A stretch of DNA of 64,000 nt from Methanobacterium_B sp963703015 (lineage in GTDB: Archaea; Methanobacteriota; Methanobacteria; Methanobacteriales; Methanobacteriaceae). Positions within the stretch are counted from its first letter, which is position 1; each line of letters opens with the position of its first letter. The position numbers were made by a program, and so were the translations under genes. Positions 39,339 to 48,457 of the stretch are shown here, piece after piece. The notes beneath the pieces are model-generated. The model was not told where the DNA came from and did not search any database. It saw only the letters and a program-made list of their open reading frames with translations. The DNA is taken from the NCBI GenBank assembly GCA_963703015.1, contig OY969779.1, positions 2,480,001-2,544,000 on the forward strand, in the 5' to 3' direction.

Positions 39339-39647
39339 ATCAAAAATCTAGATACCTCCTTGGGTATATGGGGATTTAAGTAATAGATACTTTTTGAGTA
39401 TATTGTATAATAAGTTAAATTATAACTCAATCATTGTTTATAATATTAACTGTTTTTAACTAAATATATTTGGATAATTTAAGTTATTAACGAACAAAAC
39501 AACATGGATCATACTATTAAACCAAACAAATCAATAATAAATAATTCTGTAATGGTATTATCCAAAATTCAACTATCACATTTCTAAAAATAGAGGGTAA
39601 ATTAAGGAAATAGAAATTCAAAAAAAGATAAGAATGGACTTGAAAAA
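39339..39647. other. Noncoding gap
   Basis: About 310 bp between apgM and the MurT-like gene (same direction). AT-rich, no supported gene; it should hold the MurT-GatD promoter. Confidence 0.5.
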
Positions 39648-40853
39648 TCAGTTTGGTTTAGAGTAGTCTAGGAACTTTTCCATAAATTTATAACCCAATG
39701 AAGTTCCCATAATTCCGTTTTTAACTGATTCTTCGTCGTACTGCTTGACTGTGTCTGATTCTCCGTTAGTTGAAAACATGGAGAATGGTACAGGGTCCAT
39801 GGTATGTGTTCTGATTGATATTGGGGTTGGATGATCAGGTAAAATAGCAATGGAATAGTCTTTAAAACTTGGAAGTTCATCTAGAAGTTTTCCAAGGATT
39901 CTATCATCGATCCTTTCAATTGCCTTTAATTTTTCTTCAAGATCTCCTGCATGGCCTGCTTCATCAGGGGCTTCAACATGTACAAAAACCATATCATGAT
40001 CTTCAAGGGTGTTAACAGCATTTTTAGCCTTAGCACAGTAATCTGTGTCAAAGTAACCTGTTGCACCTGGAACTTCTATGTTGGTCAATCCCATGTAAAT
40101 TCCCAAACCCTTTATTAGATCAACTCCAGTTATGGTTGCAGCTTTAACTCCGTATTTGTCTTTAAAATTTGGAAGTACTGGTTTAACACCTTGTCCCCAT
40201 AACCATATCATGTTTGCAGGCTTTTTCCCTTCTTCAATCCGTTTTTGATTCACAGGATGATTTTCTAAAACCTTTTTAGACTCTTCCATCACATGGTTTA
40301 ATTCAATTGCTGATTCATCAGTTGAAGGTTTTAATGTATTGTCCTTTAATGGTTCGTTAACAACATCGTGGGGTGGTGTTGATATTAAATTTTCAGAGTT
40401 AGGCTTTTTTGTTACAAACAGATGTCTGTAGCTGGTTCCTAAATAAAATTTTCCAGCACCATGAAATTTGGTGTTGAGGGTTTCTATTATTTCAGAAGCT
40501 TCAACTGTGCTAATATGATCCGCATTAAAATCAGCAATTACGCCTGAGTTTTCAGTGATTAAATTGCATCTGAATGCCACATCCTGCCCATCCATTTTGG
40601 CACCTATACTCGCTGCTTCTATTGGACCACGGCCTGTGTAGTACTTTTCAGGGTTGTAACCAAATATTGATAAATTTGCAACATCTGATCCAGGTGTCAT
40701 ATTATCTGGAACAGTTTTTAATAATCCACTAACTCCATTTAAGGCTATTTTGTCCATATTTGGGGTGTTAGCTCCTTGAAGGGGTGTTTTTTCCCCTAAT
40801 TCTTTCATGGGGTAATCTGCCATTCCATCCCCTATAACAACAACGTACTTCAT
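39648..40853 (-). CDS. apgM: 2,3-bisphosphoglycerate-independent phosphoglycerate mutase, archaeal type
   Basis: 401 aa. Interconverts 3- and 2-phosphoglycerate in glycolysis/gluconeogenesis. Alkaline-phosphatase superfamily metal site: IGDGMADYPMKELG at the N-terminus, the catalytic Ser segment TPGSDVANLSIFGYNP, the EAPDEAGHAGDLEEKLKAIERIDDRI helix, and PDHPTPISIRTHTMDPVPF. Length and motifs match the archaeal ApgM family. It is followed by hom, ACT, gatC and asnB genes on the same strand, a gene order I believe is widely kept in Methanobacteriales. Confidence 0.94.
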   Translation of the reverse strand: MKYVVVIGDGMADYPMKELGEKTPLQGANTPNMDKIALNGVSGLLKTVPDNMTPGSDVANLSIFGYNPEKYYTGRGPIEAASIGAKMDGQDVAFRCNLITENSGVIADFNADHISTVEASEIIETLNTKFHGAGKFYLGTSYRHLFVTKKPNSENLISTPPHDVVNEPLKDNTLKPSTDESAIELNHVMEESKKVLENHPVNQKRIEEGKKPANMIWLWGQGVKPVLPNFKDKYGVKAATITGVDLIKGLGIYMGLTNIEVPGATGYFDTDYCAKAKNAVNTLEDHDMVFVHVEAPDEAGHAGDLEEKLKAIERIDDRILGKLLDELPSFKDYSIAILPDHPTPISIRTHTMDPVPFSMFSTNGESDTVKQYDEESVKNGIMGTSLGYKFMEKFLDYSKPN

Positions 40854-41044
40854 AATTTTTCATTCCATTTTTTTTATCAACAGATTTCTAAAAATAATTC
40901 AAAGGAATTTCCATAGTAAATTTCAGGAAGGGTAACAATTTTAGATAACCATTATTCTAATACTCCTATTTTAATAAAGTATTCCTAAATAATGTGTTAC
41001 AAAAAAATTTTTTATCTAAAAAAAAAAATTGGATCATTGATGTT

Positions 41045-42064
41045 TTAATCTGTATTTCTTGATTTCCCTACACAAATTATGTCGCTCAGTATGGCTGAAG
41101 CAGTTTCAATGGAACCTGCACCTTTACCCACAACTGTCACATCATCTGCAAGGTCAGTCATTACCGTTGCAACGTTTAGTGTACCATCAACAGCAAATGG
41201 TGAACCTTCCTTCACAAGTCTTGGAGCAACCTCCAAGTTGTTGTTTGATGCTTCACCTATCAATTTAATTAAAAAACCCTCTTTCTTTGCAAGTTCGATA
41301 GATTCTGGGGTTATATTAGTTATACCTTCCATATGAACATCTTTAATAGTAACATTTCTGTTTAAAACTGAATTTGCAAGGATAACTATCTTGGCAGCTG
41401 CATCAATTCCCTCAACATCCTGGGTAGGATCAGTTTCAGCAATACCTAATTCCTGAGCTTCCTTAAGGGTTTGTTCATAGGAAGAACCTTCATTAGCCAT
41501 TCTTGAGAGTATGTAATTGGTAGTTCCGTTAAGTATTCCCAGCACAGAACTTATATTGTTACCTGCAAGGTTGTTATGTGCAAAATTTATTATGGGCATA
41601 GCACCGCCTACAGATGCCTCATATTTAAATTCAGCATTATTAGAATTGGCTGTTTCAACCAGCTCATTGAAGTACAAAGACAGTGGGCCTTTGTTGGAAG
41701 TTACAACATCCCTACCTCTTTTAAGGGTTTCCATCATATGGGTCTTTGCTGGTTCTCCATGGTCAATGTTGGTGGGTGTGACCTCAACTAAACAATCAAA
41801 TTCAACAGTTTCAACAACCTCTGCACTGTCTAAACCAGGAGCTCCATATTCAGGATAATCTGAAATTTTGTTGGTGTTTTCTTTGGTTTCTATTAAGAGC
41901 TGTAGGTCTAAACCTTCAGGGTTTACTGCTGCTCCTGAACTGTCTGTAACAGCAACAACACTTATATCAAGACCATATTTATCCATTAACATATCCTTTT
42001 TCATTGAGAGTACTTTTACAACTCCCCTTCCCACTGCTCCAAAACCAAGTATGCACAACTTCAT
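41045..42064 (-). CDS. hom: Homoserine dehydrogenase
   Basis: 339 aa from ATG 42064; the frame from TTG 42079 would place its GGAGGAT ribosome site inside the gene. NAD(P)-binding N-terminus KLCILGFGAVGRGVVKVL, VEVTPTNIDHGEPA, a Lys in TSNKGPL, and the substrate-domain motifs GAMPIINF, ILNGTTNYIL, ETDPTQDVEGIDAAAK. No C-terminal ACT domain is fused, but a separate two-ACT protein lies directly upstream. The enzyme makes homoserine for threonine and methionine, linking to the sulfur genes further right. Confidence 0.94.
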   Translation of the reverse strand: MKLCILGFGAVGRGVVKVLSMKKDMLMDKYGLDISVVAVTDSSGAAVNPEGLDLQLLIETKENTNKISDYPEYGAPGLDSAEVVETVEFDCLVEVTPTNIDHGEPAKTHMMETLKRGRDVVTSNKGPLSLYFNELVETANSNNAEFKYEASVGGAMPIINFAHNNLAGNNISSVLGILNGTTNYILSRMANEGSSYEQTLKEAQELGIAETDPTQDVEGIDAAAKIVILANSVLNRNVTIKDVHMEGITNITPESIELAKKEGFLIKLIGEASNNNLEVAPRLVKEGSPFAVDGTLNVATVMTDLADDVTVVGKGAGSIETASAILSDIICVGKSRNTD

Positions 42065-42166
42065 TAAAATATCCTCCAAATAAGCAGGTCTTTAGTGTCA
42101 ATAAAAATTATATTCAGAATCAAATAAAACACCTTACTCTGAAATTAATTCTATTTATATCATTTT

Positions 42167-42655
42167 TTATACTTCATTAATGACTAAAAATCCTTTAGAT
42201 TTACCGAAATCCTTAATATTTTGCATTAATTCATTTTTTCTTCCGTAATCAGTTTCAATCACAATTCTTGAAGCTGAATTTTCAGGGTTGTCCGACATTT
42301 TAAGGTTCAGATCAGCCACCCTCACCCCATCCATGCAATTCAACTCTCGAACAGTTTCCTTGATGTCTTGATCAACGATGTTCCCAATGAGTATTGTGGT
42401 GATGGTTTCCTTCTTAACCACGCCATCAACTTCGATGATCTGAATATTATTGGATTCTATGGCCTTTAAAACTCGTTTAAGTGTTTCTTCATCACCCTCA
42501 AGTGTTAAATGAACAGGAATTGTACCACGTTCAGTCTTAACATCTCTCTGGTGAATCACGGTAACAATGTTTGCTCCGAGTTTTCCTATAGGTTCCAGTG
42601 CATCAATCAACTGTCCTGGAACATCTAATAGTTCTAAAACAAGATTTAATCTCAT
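42167..42655 (-). CDS. ACT-domain amino acid-binding protein
   Basis: 162 aa from ATG 42655, which overlaps the stop of gatC as ATGA; the alternative ATG at 42664 is nine bases earlier. Two ACT-like segments are visible: LVLELLDVPGQLIDALEPIGKLGANIVTVIHQRD with a conserved DVPG loop, and a second weaker one in the C-terminal half. It probably senses an amino acid (threonine or methionine) and may regulate the homoserine dehydrogenase encoded next to it, which lacks its own ACT domain. This is inferred from position. Confidence 0.85.
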   Translation of the reverse strand: MRLNLVLELLDVPGQLIDALEPIGKLGANIVTVIHQRDVKTERGTIPVHLTLEGDEETLKRVLKAIESNNIQIIEVDGVVKKETITTILIGNIVDQDIKETVRELNCMDGVRVADLNLKMSDNPENSASRIVIETDYGRKNELMQNIKDFGKSKGFLVINEV

Positions 42656-42867
42656 TTTACCCATTTTCCTTTTTCTGATATGATGTTTCCATCTTCATCT
42701 GTGTGTGCATTTCTCATGATCCTTTCTGGATCCTTTGTCTCTGCAACATCATCTCTAGTAAGGTTGACATTGTCCACCATGTAATGAGTTTCCTCAAGAT
42801 TTGGGATGTCCTTGAGAGCTTCTGAAAATTTTTCTAATATCTGTTCTGCTTCCTTTTCTATCTTCAA
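42652..42867 (-). CDS. gatC: Asp-tRNA(Asn)/Glu-tRNA(Gln) amidotransferase subunit C, archaeal type
   Basis: 71 aa from a TTG at 42867 with GGTGAT four bases upstream. Short helical N-terminus (EKEAEQILEKFSEALKDIPNLEE) then the family sequence THYMVDNVNLTRDD and a C-terminal GNIISEKGKWVK. It matches the small GatC of Methanobacteriales, which stabilises GatA in the tRNA-dependent amidotransferase. It overlaps the ACT gene by four bases and lies downstream of asnB. GatA and GatB are not in this window. Confidence 0.78.
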   Translation of the reverse strand: MKIEKEAEQILEKFSEALKDIPNLEETHYMVDNVNLTRDDVAETKDPERIMRNAHTDEDGNIISEKGKWVK

Positions 42868-42993
42868 CTACATCACCATGCTTCGTATTCATAAATATGT
42901 GATAAGATTTTATTTCTAATAATCCCTTAGCTAAATCTTATTGTTTTATATTAATATAAATTTTGTAGAACTTAATTTTTTCCATGTGTATTC

Positions 42994-44496
42994 CTAGATT
43001 TTTTTTACTACAGACTCAAATTGTGCCTTATAGCTCCCATTCTTCAAGACCTTTTTAGCGAGAAGTCTGTGAATACCAGAACCATATTGTGCCGCCTTTT
43101 TAGGCCTTATTACGGCTTCCCTTGGAACTTCAAGATCAGCTGCCACTCTTCTGAGTATGCATTTTCTAAGATCATGAGGGTCATGGCCAAGTTTGTACTT
43201 CATCGGAATCTTTAATCCCACATCCACAACCTCACTGTCAAGGTAGGGAACCCTAAGTTCCGCACTGTTTGCCATGGTCACAGCATCGTCCCTTTGAAGA
43301 TTCACATGGTACAAGTTGGAAATATCATTTTTCAGGTCTTCTGTTGTTTTCTCACCATATTTTTTGTAAAATTGGGTGTATCTTTGATAGCCTGCGAATA
43401 ATTCATCTGCTCCTTGGCCTGACAACATCACCCTGATTCCATCTTGACTAGCAAGTTCTGATGCAATGTATGATGGCATTCCAACACCTATTTTCATTAC
43501 ATTGTACTCTTCAATGGCATTTAACACAAGACCAGTGTAATGTTTAACATCGTCCAATGCCAGAATTTTAGATTTTAATGGAAGATTTAAGGAGTTAGCA
43601 ACTTGTTTTGCATACTTCATATCAGAAGAGTTCTCTGTGCCTACTGTGTACAGAAAGGTTTCAACTTCGAGATCCTTTACGAGTTTTGCAAGTATGCTGC
43701 TGTCTAATCCGCCTGAAAAAATAATTCCCACTCTATCAAGCCCTGCTACTCGTTTCTTAACAGAATCTGTAAGGACTTTTTTAAGCAAATTTTTGTAGTA
43801 TTCTGTGTCATGTTGAGTGGTGCTTCTAGCAACATCGTTAACCTTTAGAATTGGCCTAACTATGGTTTTTGCTGGTGGTCTTGGAATGGTGTGGTTGTTT
43901 ACAATCATCTCTCCGGGTTTTAATACATTCACATCTTTTATACCCAACTTCCAGAGTGCTTTTTTCTCAGATGCAAAGGCAAATATATTCCTATTATCAT
44001 TTGTACCATGGTAAACAGGTTTAACACCCAATTCATCCCTTACAACCACGAGTTCTTTACCATCTGAAATTGCAAAGGCATAATCTCCGTCAAGTTCTTT
44101 AAGGGTGGTGTTTACCGCATCTACAAGTGAATTTTTGTAATATTTGTTTACAAGGGTCAGGATCACTTCACAGTCTGAATCTGTAAAGTAACACTCATCA
44201 TAGAAGTTTTTTAGTTCCCTGTAGTTGTAGATCTCTGCATTTGCAACCAGTACTAAACCATGTTTAACTAGTGGTTGTGAAACTTCGGTTCCAACTATTG
44301 AAAGTAGGTTGTGTCCCAGACCAAGATTTGCAATTGGATAATCACCATTTTCAGGTTCACCAGTAACGAGTTTACCATCCAAACATATTCTGGATCCATC
44401 TGGACCCCTGTGTTGCATGGTTTTAAGCATACAAATAATATCTTCACCCAGGGCTTGTTTACCGTTTATGGAGAGTATACCTGCAATTGCACACAT
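42994..44496 (-). CDS. asnB: Asparagine synthase (glutamine-hydrolysing)
   Basis: 500 aa. Start placed at ATG 44496, because class II glutaminases need the nucleophilic Cys at position 2 (MCAIAGIL) and GTGAT lies four bases upstream; the frame from GTG 44505 would bury it. Glutaminase motifs: MQHRGPDGS, LGHNLLS, ANAEIYNY. Synthetase domain: GIIFSGGLDSSILA (PP-loop), LSGQGADELFAGYQRY and LRVPYLDSEVV. It makes Asn (or in archaea sometimes a related amidation) from Asp, Gln and ATP. The C-terminal part is shorter than in E. coli AsnB. Confidence 0.92.
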   Translation of the reverse strand: MCAIAGILSINGKQALGEDIICMLKTMQHRGPDGSRICLDGKLVTGEPENGDYPIANLGLGHNLLSIVGTEVSQPLVKHGLVLVANAEIYNYRELKNFYDECYFTDSDCEVILTLVNKYYKNSLVDAVNTTLKELDGDYAFAISDGKELVVVRDELGVKPVYHGTNDNRNIFAFASEKKALWKLGIKDVNVLKPGEMIVNNHTIPRPPAKTIVRPILKVNDVARSTTQHDTEYYKNLLKKVLTDSVKKRVAGLDRVGIIFSGGLDSSILAKLVKDLEVETFLYTVGTENSSDMKYAKQVANSLNLPLKSKILALDDVKHYTGLVLNAIEEYNVMKIGVGMPSYIASELASQDGIRVMLSGQGADELFAGYQRYTQFYKKYGEKTTEDLKNDISNLYHVNLQRDDAVTMANSAELRVPYLDSEVVDVGLKIPMKYKLGHDPHDLRKCILRRVAADLEVPREAVIRPKKAAQYGSGIHRLLAKKVLKNGSYKAQFESVVKKI

Positions 44497-44692
44497 GACT
44501 ATCACTTAAAAAAATATTTTTAATAAATTTATTAATCAATCTAATCTTCAGTTGAAAAGAATTTTTGAAAACATTTTAGTTAGAATTGATTATTATGGGT
44601 ATGTTGAATATTAAATTAAACAGTTTACTTAAATTTAAAAACAGTCATATCTAAGAATTTATTTATTTGTAATATTAATGAAATGTATGGGT

Positions 44693-45079
44693 TTAAGGAC
44701 ATTCATGGTCTGCTTGTGAACCCATACATGCATTACAGTTGACTGGAATGTTGTCTTTCTCTTTGTGAAGTTGGCAAACCACATCTTCTGTTTTTATACG
44801 TCTACACAAATCACATATTCTTGATATAATTCCGCTCTGGTTTAGTTTTCCTTCCTTCAGATCCATTGCAAACTCTCTGATAAGTTCCTGGACTTCATCA
44901 TTAAACTTGATTCCATGACCCCTTTTATCACTGATGTACTGTGATACAGCAGGTTGTGTAATATCAAGTAATTCTGAAATTTCCTTTTGTTTCATACCAA
45001 GGTTTAAGAGTTCCTTTGCAAGTTCTGATCTGATACTTGGAATAACGTACCATACTACAATTTCACATGGAGGTCTCAT
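44693..45079 (-). CDS. XRE-type HTH regulator with C-terminal cysteine cluster, candidate sulfur regulator
   Basis: 128 aa from ATG 45079 (GAGTGAT four bases upstream). A helix-turn-helix (MKQKEISELLDITQPAVSQYISDKRG) is followed by a helical linker and a Cys-rich tail: ICDLCRRI, VVCQLH, VNCNACMGSQADHEC. Seven Cys in about 45 residues suggest an iron-sulfur cluster, zinc site or redox sensor. It resembles COG2522-type archaeal regulators. It lies directly downstream of cysE, cysK and the nitrogenase-like genes, and TAAC/GTTA repeats occur in front of it (45272-45292). I infer that it binds the TAAC-N4-GTTA palindromes of this region; this is unproven. Confidence 0.8.
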   Translation of the reverse strand: MRPPCEIVVWYVIPSIRSELAKELLNLGMKQKEISELLDITQPAVSQYISDKRGHGIKFNDEVQELIREFAMDLKEGKLNQSGIISRICDLCRRIKTEDVVCQLHKEKDNIPVNCNACMGSQADHECP

Positions 45080-45271
45080 ATTAATCACTCTCTTTAATTT
45101 TCCTAAATTTTGATCTACAATTATATTTTATGATATTCAAGATTTACAATTGATATTTACTTAGTTAGGGATTTCAATTGTTTGTTATGCCCAATTTTTT
45201 TATTTAAATTGTGACTGTTTTGAAAAATTTTTTTAAGATTGAATGTTATAAGTTAAGTCTGTTCAGATATA

Positions 45272-45292
45272 TAACAATTGACATAACTGTTA
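45272..45292. promoter_or_regulatory. Degenerate TAAC/GTTA site upstream of the HTH regulator
   Basis: TAACAATTGACA runs into TAACTGTTA. The first block matches the TAAC-N4-GTTA operator except in the last half-site; the second has TAAC and GTTA one base apart. It may allow autoregulation but is weaker than the sites at cysK and the D-K genes. Confidence 0.4.
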
Positions 45293-45354
45293 TGGTTTAC
45301 TATAAAAAAAATTAGTATTATCACTGTGATGATTAAAAGTTTTGTAGAAGCGAC

Positions 45355-46068
45355 CTATATTCCGGCCCCTTCTGAAAATATTTCTTCTATCTCTGATTTT
45401 TTGGTTAAAAAACCATTAATTTTAACAATATCTGTACTGATACCAAGTTGTTTGATTTCAGCTTCTAGTTCATCTTGTCTTTGAAGTATCAGTTGTATAA
45501 CCTCTGCAACAGGGTCTGGTAGCTGGCCATGGTCAAGGTCTATGGCGCATTTACGTTTTTCTTGCACAACCCTTCCAGGTATTCCCACAACTGTTGCTCC
45601 GGGTGGTGTTGGTTTAAGTACAACGGAACCTGCTCCTATTTTGCAGCAGTCCCCAATTTTGATATTTCCTATAATTTTTGCTCCGGATCCGATTACTACA
45701 CCGTTTCCCACTGTTGGGTGTCGTTTTTTCTTTTCAAGACTGGTTCCACCAAGGACAACTCCCTGATATATTAACACGTCCTCGCCTACTTCTGCTGTTT
45801 CACCGATGACAACTCCCATGCCATGGTCAATCAGTACTCGTCTACCAATGGTTGCTCCGGGATGTATTTCTACACCTGTTAAAAATCTGTTGAGTGTGGA
45901 TATGAAACGTCCCCAAAATAAGTGATTGCGTGTCCAAAACCAGTTACCCAGTCTATGAAACCATATTGCATGAAGTCCTGGAGAGAATAATATCACTTCC
46001 ACAGTGCTTCTAGCAGCAGGATCCCTTGAGAATACCATTCTGATGTCTTCTCTTATTCTATCAAACAT
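45355..46068 (-). CDS. cysE: Serine O-acetyltransferase
   Basis: 237 aa. Left-handed beta-helix acetyltransferase: N-terminal helical part (HAIWFHRLGNWFW), then hexapeptide repeats with the family core HPGATIGRRVLIDHGMGVVIGETAEVGEDVLIYQGVVLGG and GAGSVVLKPTPPGATVVGIPGR. It makes O-acetylserine, the carbon acceptor for sulfide. GGTGAT lies three bases before the ATG. It follows cysK on the same strand (133 bp gap with a lone TAACGAT half-site). Many methanogens lack this route and make Cys on tRNA, so its presence beside the nitrogenase-like genes is informative. Confidence 0.94.
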   Translation of the reverse strand: MFDRIREDIRMVFSRDPAARSTVEVILFSPGLHAIWFHRLGNWFWTRNHLFWGRFISTLNRFLTGVEIHPGATIGRRVLIDHGMGVVIGETAEVGEDVLIYQGVVLGGTSLEKKKRHPTVGNGVVIGSGAKIIGNIKIGDCCKIGAGSVVLKPTPPGATVVGIPGRVVQEKRKCAIDLDHGQLPDPVAEVIQLILQRQDELEAEIKQLGISTDIVKINGFLTKKSEIEEIFSEGAGI

Positions 46069-46201
46069 TCAATCACCTTTAGTTTTAACTAAAAAATTAA
46101 GTTAAGACAGTAATTTTCATATAAAGTTATTAAACATTATATCGTTACCGTCTCATAGTTTTTTCTACTAACTATTTATTTAGATACATTTTATTTTATT
46201 T

Positions 46202-47188
46202 TTAGTTGGTGAAATCTGAGGATTCAGATGATTTGAAGATATCTTCAAATACCCAGTCCATACTGAGGTACCTTTCTCCAGTGTCTGGTAATATTACGAC
46301 TATCTGTTTACCGGCATATTCATCCTTTTTAGCTAACTGTAGAGCTGCAAATACAGCAGCACCAGAGGAAATTCCTGCGAGTATTCCTTCTTCCCTTGCT
46401 AACCTGAGGAGTGTTTGTGCTGCATCATCATCAGAAACCTGTACTATTTCATCTATTATTTCTGTTTGGAGTACGTCTGGTATGAACCCTGGTCCAATAC
46501 CCTGTATTTTGTGTGGTCCTGAACTTCCTCCTGAAAGTACTGGGGATGTAACAGGTTCTACTGCCACTGCTTTAAATTCTGGTTTTAATTCTTTGAGTGC
46601 TGTTGCAACACCGGTTATGGTTCCGCCTGTTCCTGTTCCTGAAACCAAAACATCAACTTTTCCATCTGTGTCTCTCCAGATTTCTTGTGCGGTTGTTTCC
46701 CTGTGGATCTTAGGGTTTGCAACGTTTTTAAACTGCTGAGGCATTACTGCTCCTGGAATTTCTGCTGCAAGCTCTTCTGCCTTGGCAACTGCTCCGGGCA
46801 TTCCGTTTGCTCCAGGTGTTAGGACTATTTCTGCACCTAAAAGTGCGAGTAATTTTCTTCTTTCTATGGACATGGTGTCTGGCATGGTTAAAATGAGTTT
46901 GTAACCCTTGGCAGCTGCTACAAATGCCAGTGCAATACCTGTGTTTCCACTGGTTGGTTCTATTAGAATGGTGTTTTCCTTAATAACACCTGCTTCTTCA
47001 CCAGCTTCTACCATGGCAACTCCGATTCTGTCTTTTACAGATGAGAGTGGGTTGAATGATTCGACTTTAACTAATACTTCGGCTTTTGATCCTTCTGTTA
47101 GTTTATTTAACCGCACTAAAGGTGTGTTTCCTATAGTTTCTGTAATATCGTTTGCTATTCCCCTTGTTAATTTTGGTATATTTACCAT
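46202..47188 (-). CDS. cysK: Cysteine synthase (O-acetylserine sulfhydrylase)
   Basis: 328 aa PLP enzyme. The cofactor Lys is in NPLSSVKDRIG, the substrate loop is PTSGNTGIA, the phosphate-binding GTGTGGTITG segment is present, and the C-terminal GISSGAAVFAAL. It joins O-acetylserine with sulfide (some members accept methanethiol or other nucleophiles). AAGGTGA precedes the ATG. Two adjoining 16-bp palindromes of the TAAC-N4-GTTA class cover its promoter (47233-47262), so it has its own controlled promoter after the terminator of the H-like gene. Confidence 0.94.
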   Translation of the reverse strand: MVNIPKLTRGIANDITETIGNTPLVRLNKLTEGSKAEVLVKVESFNPLSSVKDRIGVAMVEAGEEAGVIKENTILIEPTSGNTGIALAFVAAAKGYKLILTMPDTMSIERRKLLALLGAEIVLTPGANGMPGAVAKAEELAAEIPGAVMPQQFKNVANPKIHRETTAQEIWRDTDGKVDVLVSGTGTGGTITGVATALKELKPEFKAVAVEPVTSPVLSGGSSGPHKIQGIGPGFIPDVLQTEIIDEIVQVSDDDAAQTLLRLAREEGILAGISSGAAVFAALQLAKKDEYAGKQIVVILPDTGERYLSMDWVFEDIFKSSESSDFTN

Positions 47189-47232
47189 TTTTTCACCTTC
47201 TAATTAATTTTTAATTACTTCATCAAACTATA

Positions 47233-47262
47233 TATAACTATCGTTATATAACAATTGTTATA
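47233..47262. promoter_or_regulatory. Tandem TAAC-N4-GTTA operators in the cysK promoter
   Basis: TATAACTATCGTTATA (47233-47248) overlaps by two bases the perfect palindrome TATAACAATTGTTATA (47247-47262). They cover the TATA-like region 45-75 bp before the cysK ATG. The same 12-bp core occurs before the D-like, NifX-like, patB and sulfur-carrier genes. Confidence 0.75.
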
Positions 47263-47342
47263 ATATTGTTTTTTTATTTAAATCTTTCTATTATTAATTT
47301 GGCTTGGATTCTACATTAATTTTATCCAAAAAAACAAAAATT

Positions 47343-47378
47343 AAAAAAATTTAAAAAAAATAACCCATTGGGGGTTAT
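47343..47378 (-). terminator. Intrinsic-type terminator after the H-like gene
   Basis: On the minus strand a 7-bp stem (ATAACCC / GGGTTAT, arms 47372-47378 and 47360-47366) with a five-base loop is followed by a run of eight T and further T-rich DNA. It lies 26 bp after the H-like stop codon and separates the nitrogenase-like genes from cysK. Confidence 0.7.
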
Positions 47379-47403
47379 ATTTAAATTTCTAAACAATCTA
47401 AAC

Positions 47404-48286
47404 TTAAATTCCTTCTCCGCTACCACTTCGAATACCGTTCTGTTCGATCTTCTCTTCTTTGAGAAGATTGTTAATCCATGAAGCAGCCCAATCCGCAAGA
47501 TCTTGAGCTTCAAATGGTTTTGGAATGTAGGAATCTTTGTTGTTTATAACGTTCCTTGCCAGCTGTCTGTAAACTTCAGCCTGCGTAGAATCTGGTGCAC
47601 CTTCTATGGTGGTGACACCGTCTAACTCGCACTTAGTTACTGTGGATGATCTCTGGAACAAACTCTATAACATTGGTCTCAGTTTTCTCACTGAAATCTG
47701 TTATCATTTCCTTTTGTGATATTTTTGAGATGGAATTTCCTATTATTCCGCCAAGTAAAGCTCCTCCACTACCGGAATATTTAAGAATTCCTTTGAAAAG
47801 GTTGTTTACAGCATAGATGGCCATGTAATCTGAGGATGTAACTGTGTACACCTGTTCTGCAATTCCCTGCCTGATTGGGATTGCAAATCCACCACAAACA
47901 ACATCTCCTAAAACATCGTATATAACGATATCTGGGTTGATGTCATCAATTATTCCATTGTTGTCGAGTAATTCAATGGCTGCAATGATACCACGACCAG
48001 CACATCCAACACCAGGTTCAGGACCTCCGGCTTCAACACAATGAACCCCATTGTAACCTTCAAATACTAAATTATCCAGCTTGTTGGAGCCACTTCTTAC
48101 TGTATCCATAACAGTGGGTATTGGTTTTCCCTTCCTAAGTGTGGTTGTTGAATCGTTTTTAGGGTCACATCCTATCTGCATTACGCTGTAACCTAAATCT
48201 GAAAGGGCCGCACTAAGATTGGAAGTTGTAGTCGACTTCCCAATCCCGCCTTTTCCATAAATTGCAATTTGTTTTCGTTTACTCAT
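47404..48286 (-). CDS. Nitrogenase reductase-like (NifH/BchL superfamily) protein, interrupted by a one-base frameshift
   Basis: Read as one gene it would give about 293 aa, normal for the family. The first frame (48286 to about 47654) has P-loop GKGGIGKST (11-19), the switch II segment VIYDVLGDVVCGGFA and both [4Fe-4S] ligands, Cys95 (GVGCAGRG) and Cys131. It runs out at FVP. The other frame continues exactly (RSSTVTKCELDGVTTIEGAPDS ... YRQLARNVINNKD) to 47404. Removing one base at 47651-47653 restores FVPRSSTV. So it is a sequencing or assembly error, a recent mutation or, less likely, programmed frameshifting. The protein would donate electrons to the K/D-like pair encoded upstream. AGAGGTATTAGA precedes the ATG. 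Confidence 0.88.
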
Positions 48287-48457
48287 TCTAATACCTCTAA
48301 ATTTATTATTATCGACTATTTATAGCTCCAAACACTATTCGTATCATTTTTTTATCATTTGATGGTTACTAAATTTTAACCCCATAATTTTTTTATTGTA
48401 AATTTTTTAGTTGGGATATGAAAATTCAAATCCCCCATGACCCAATGCAAGATATAT

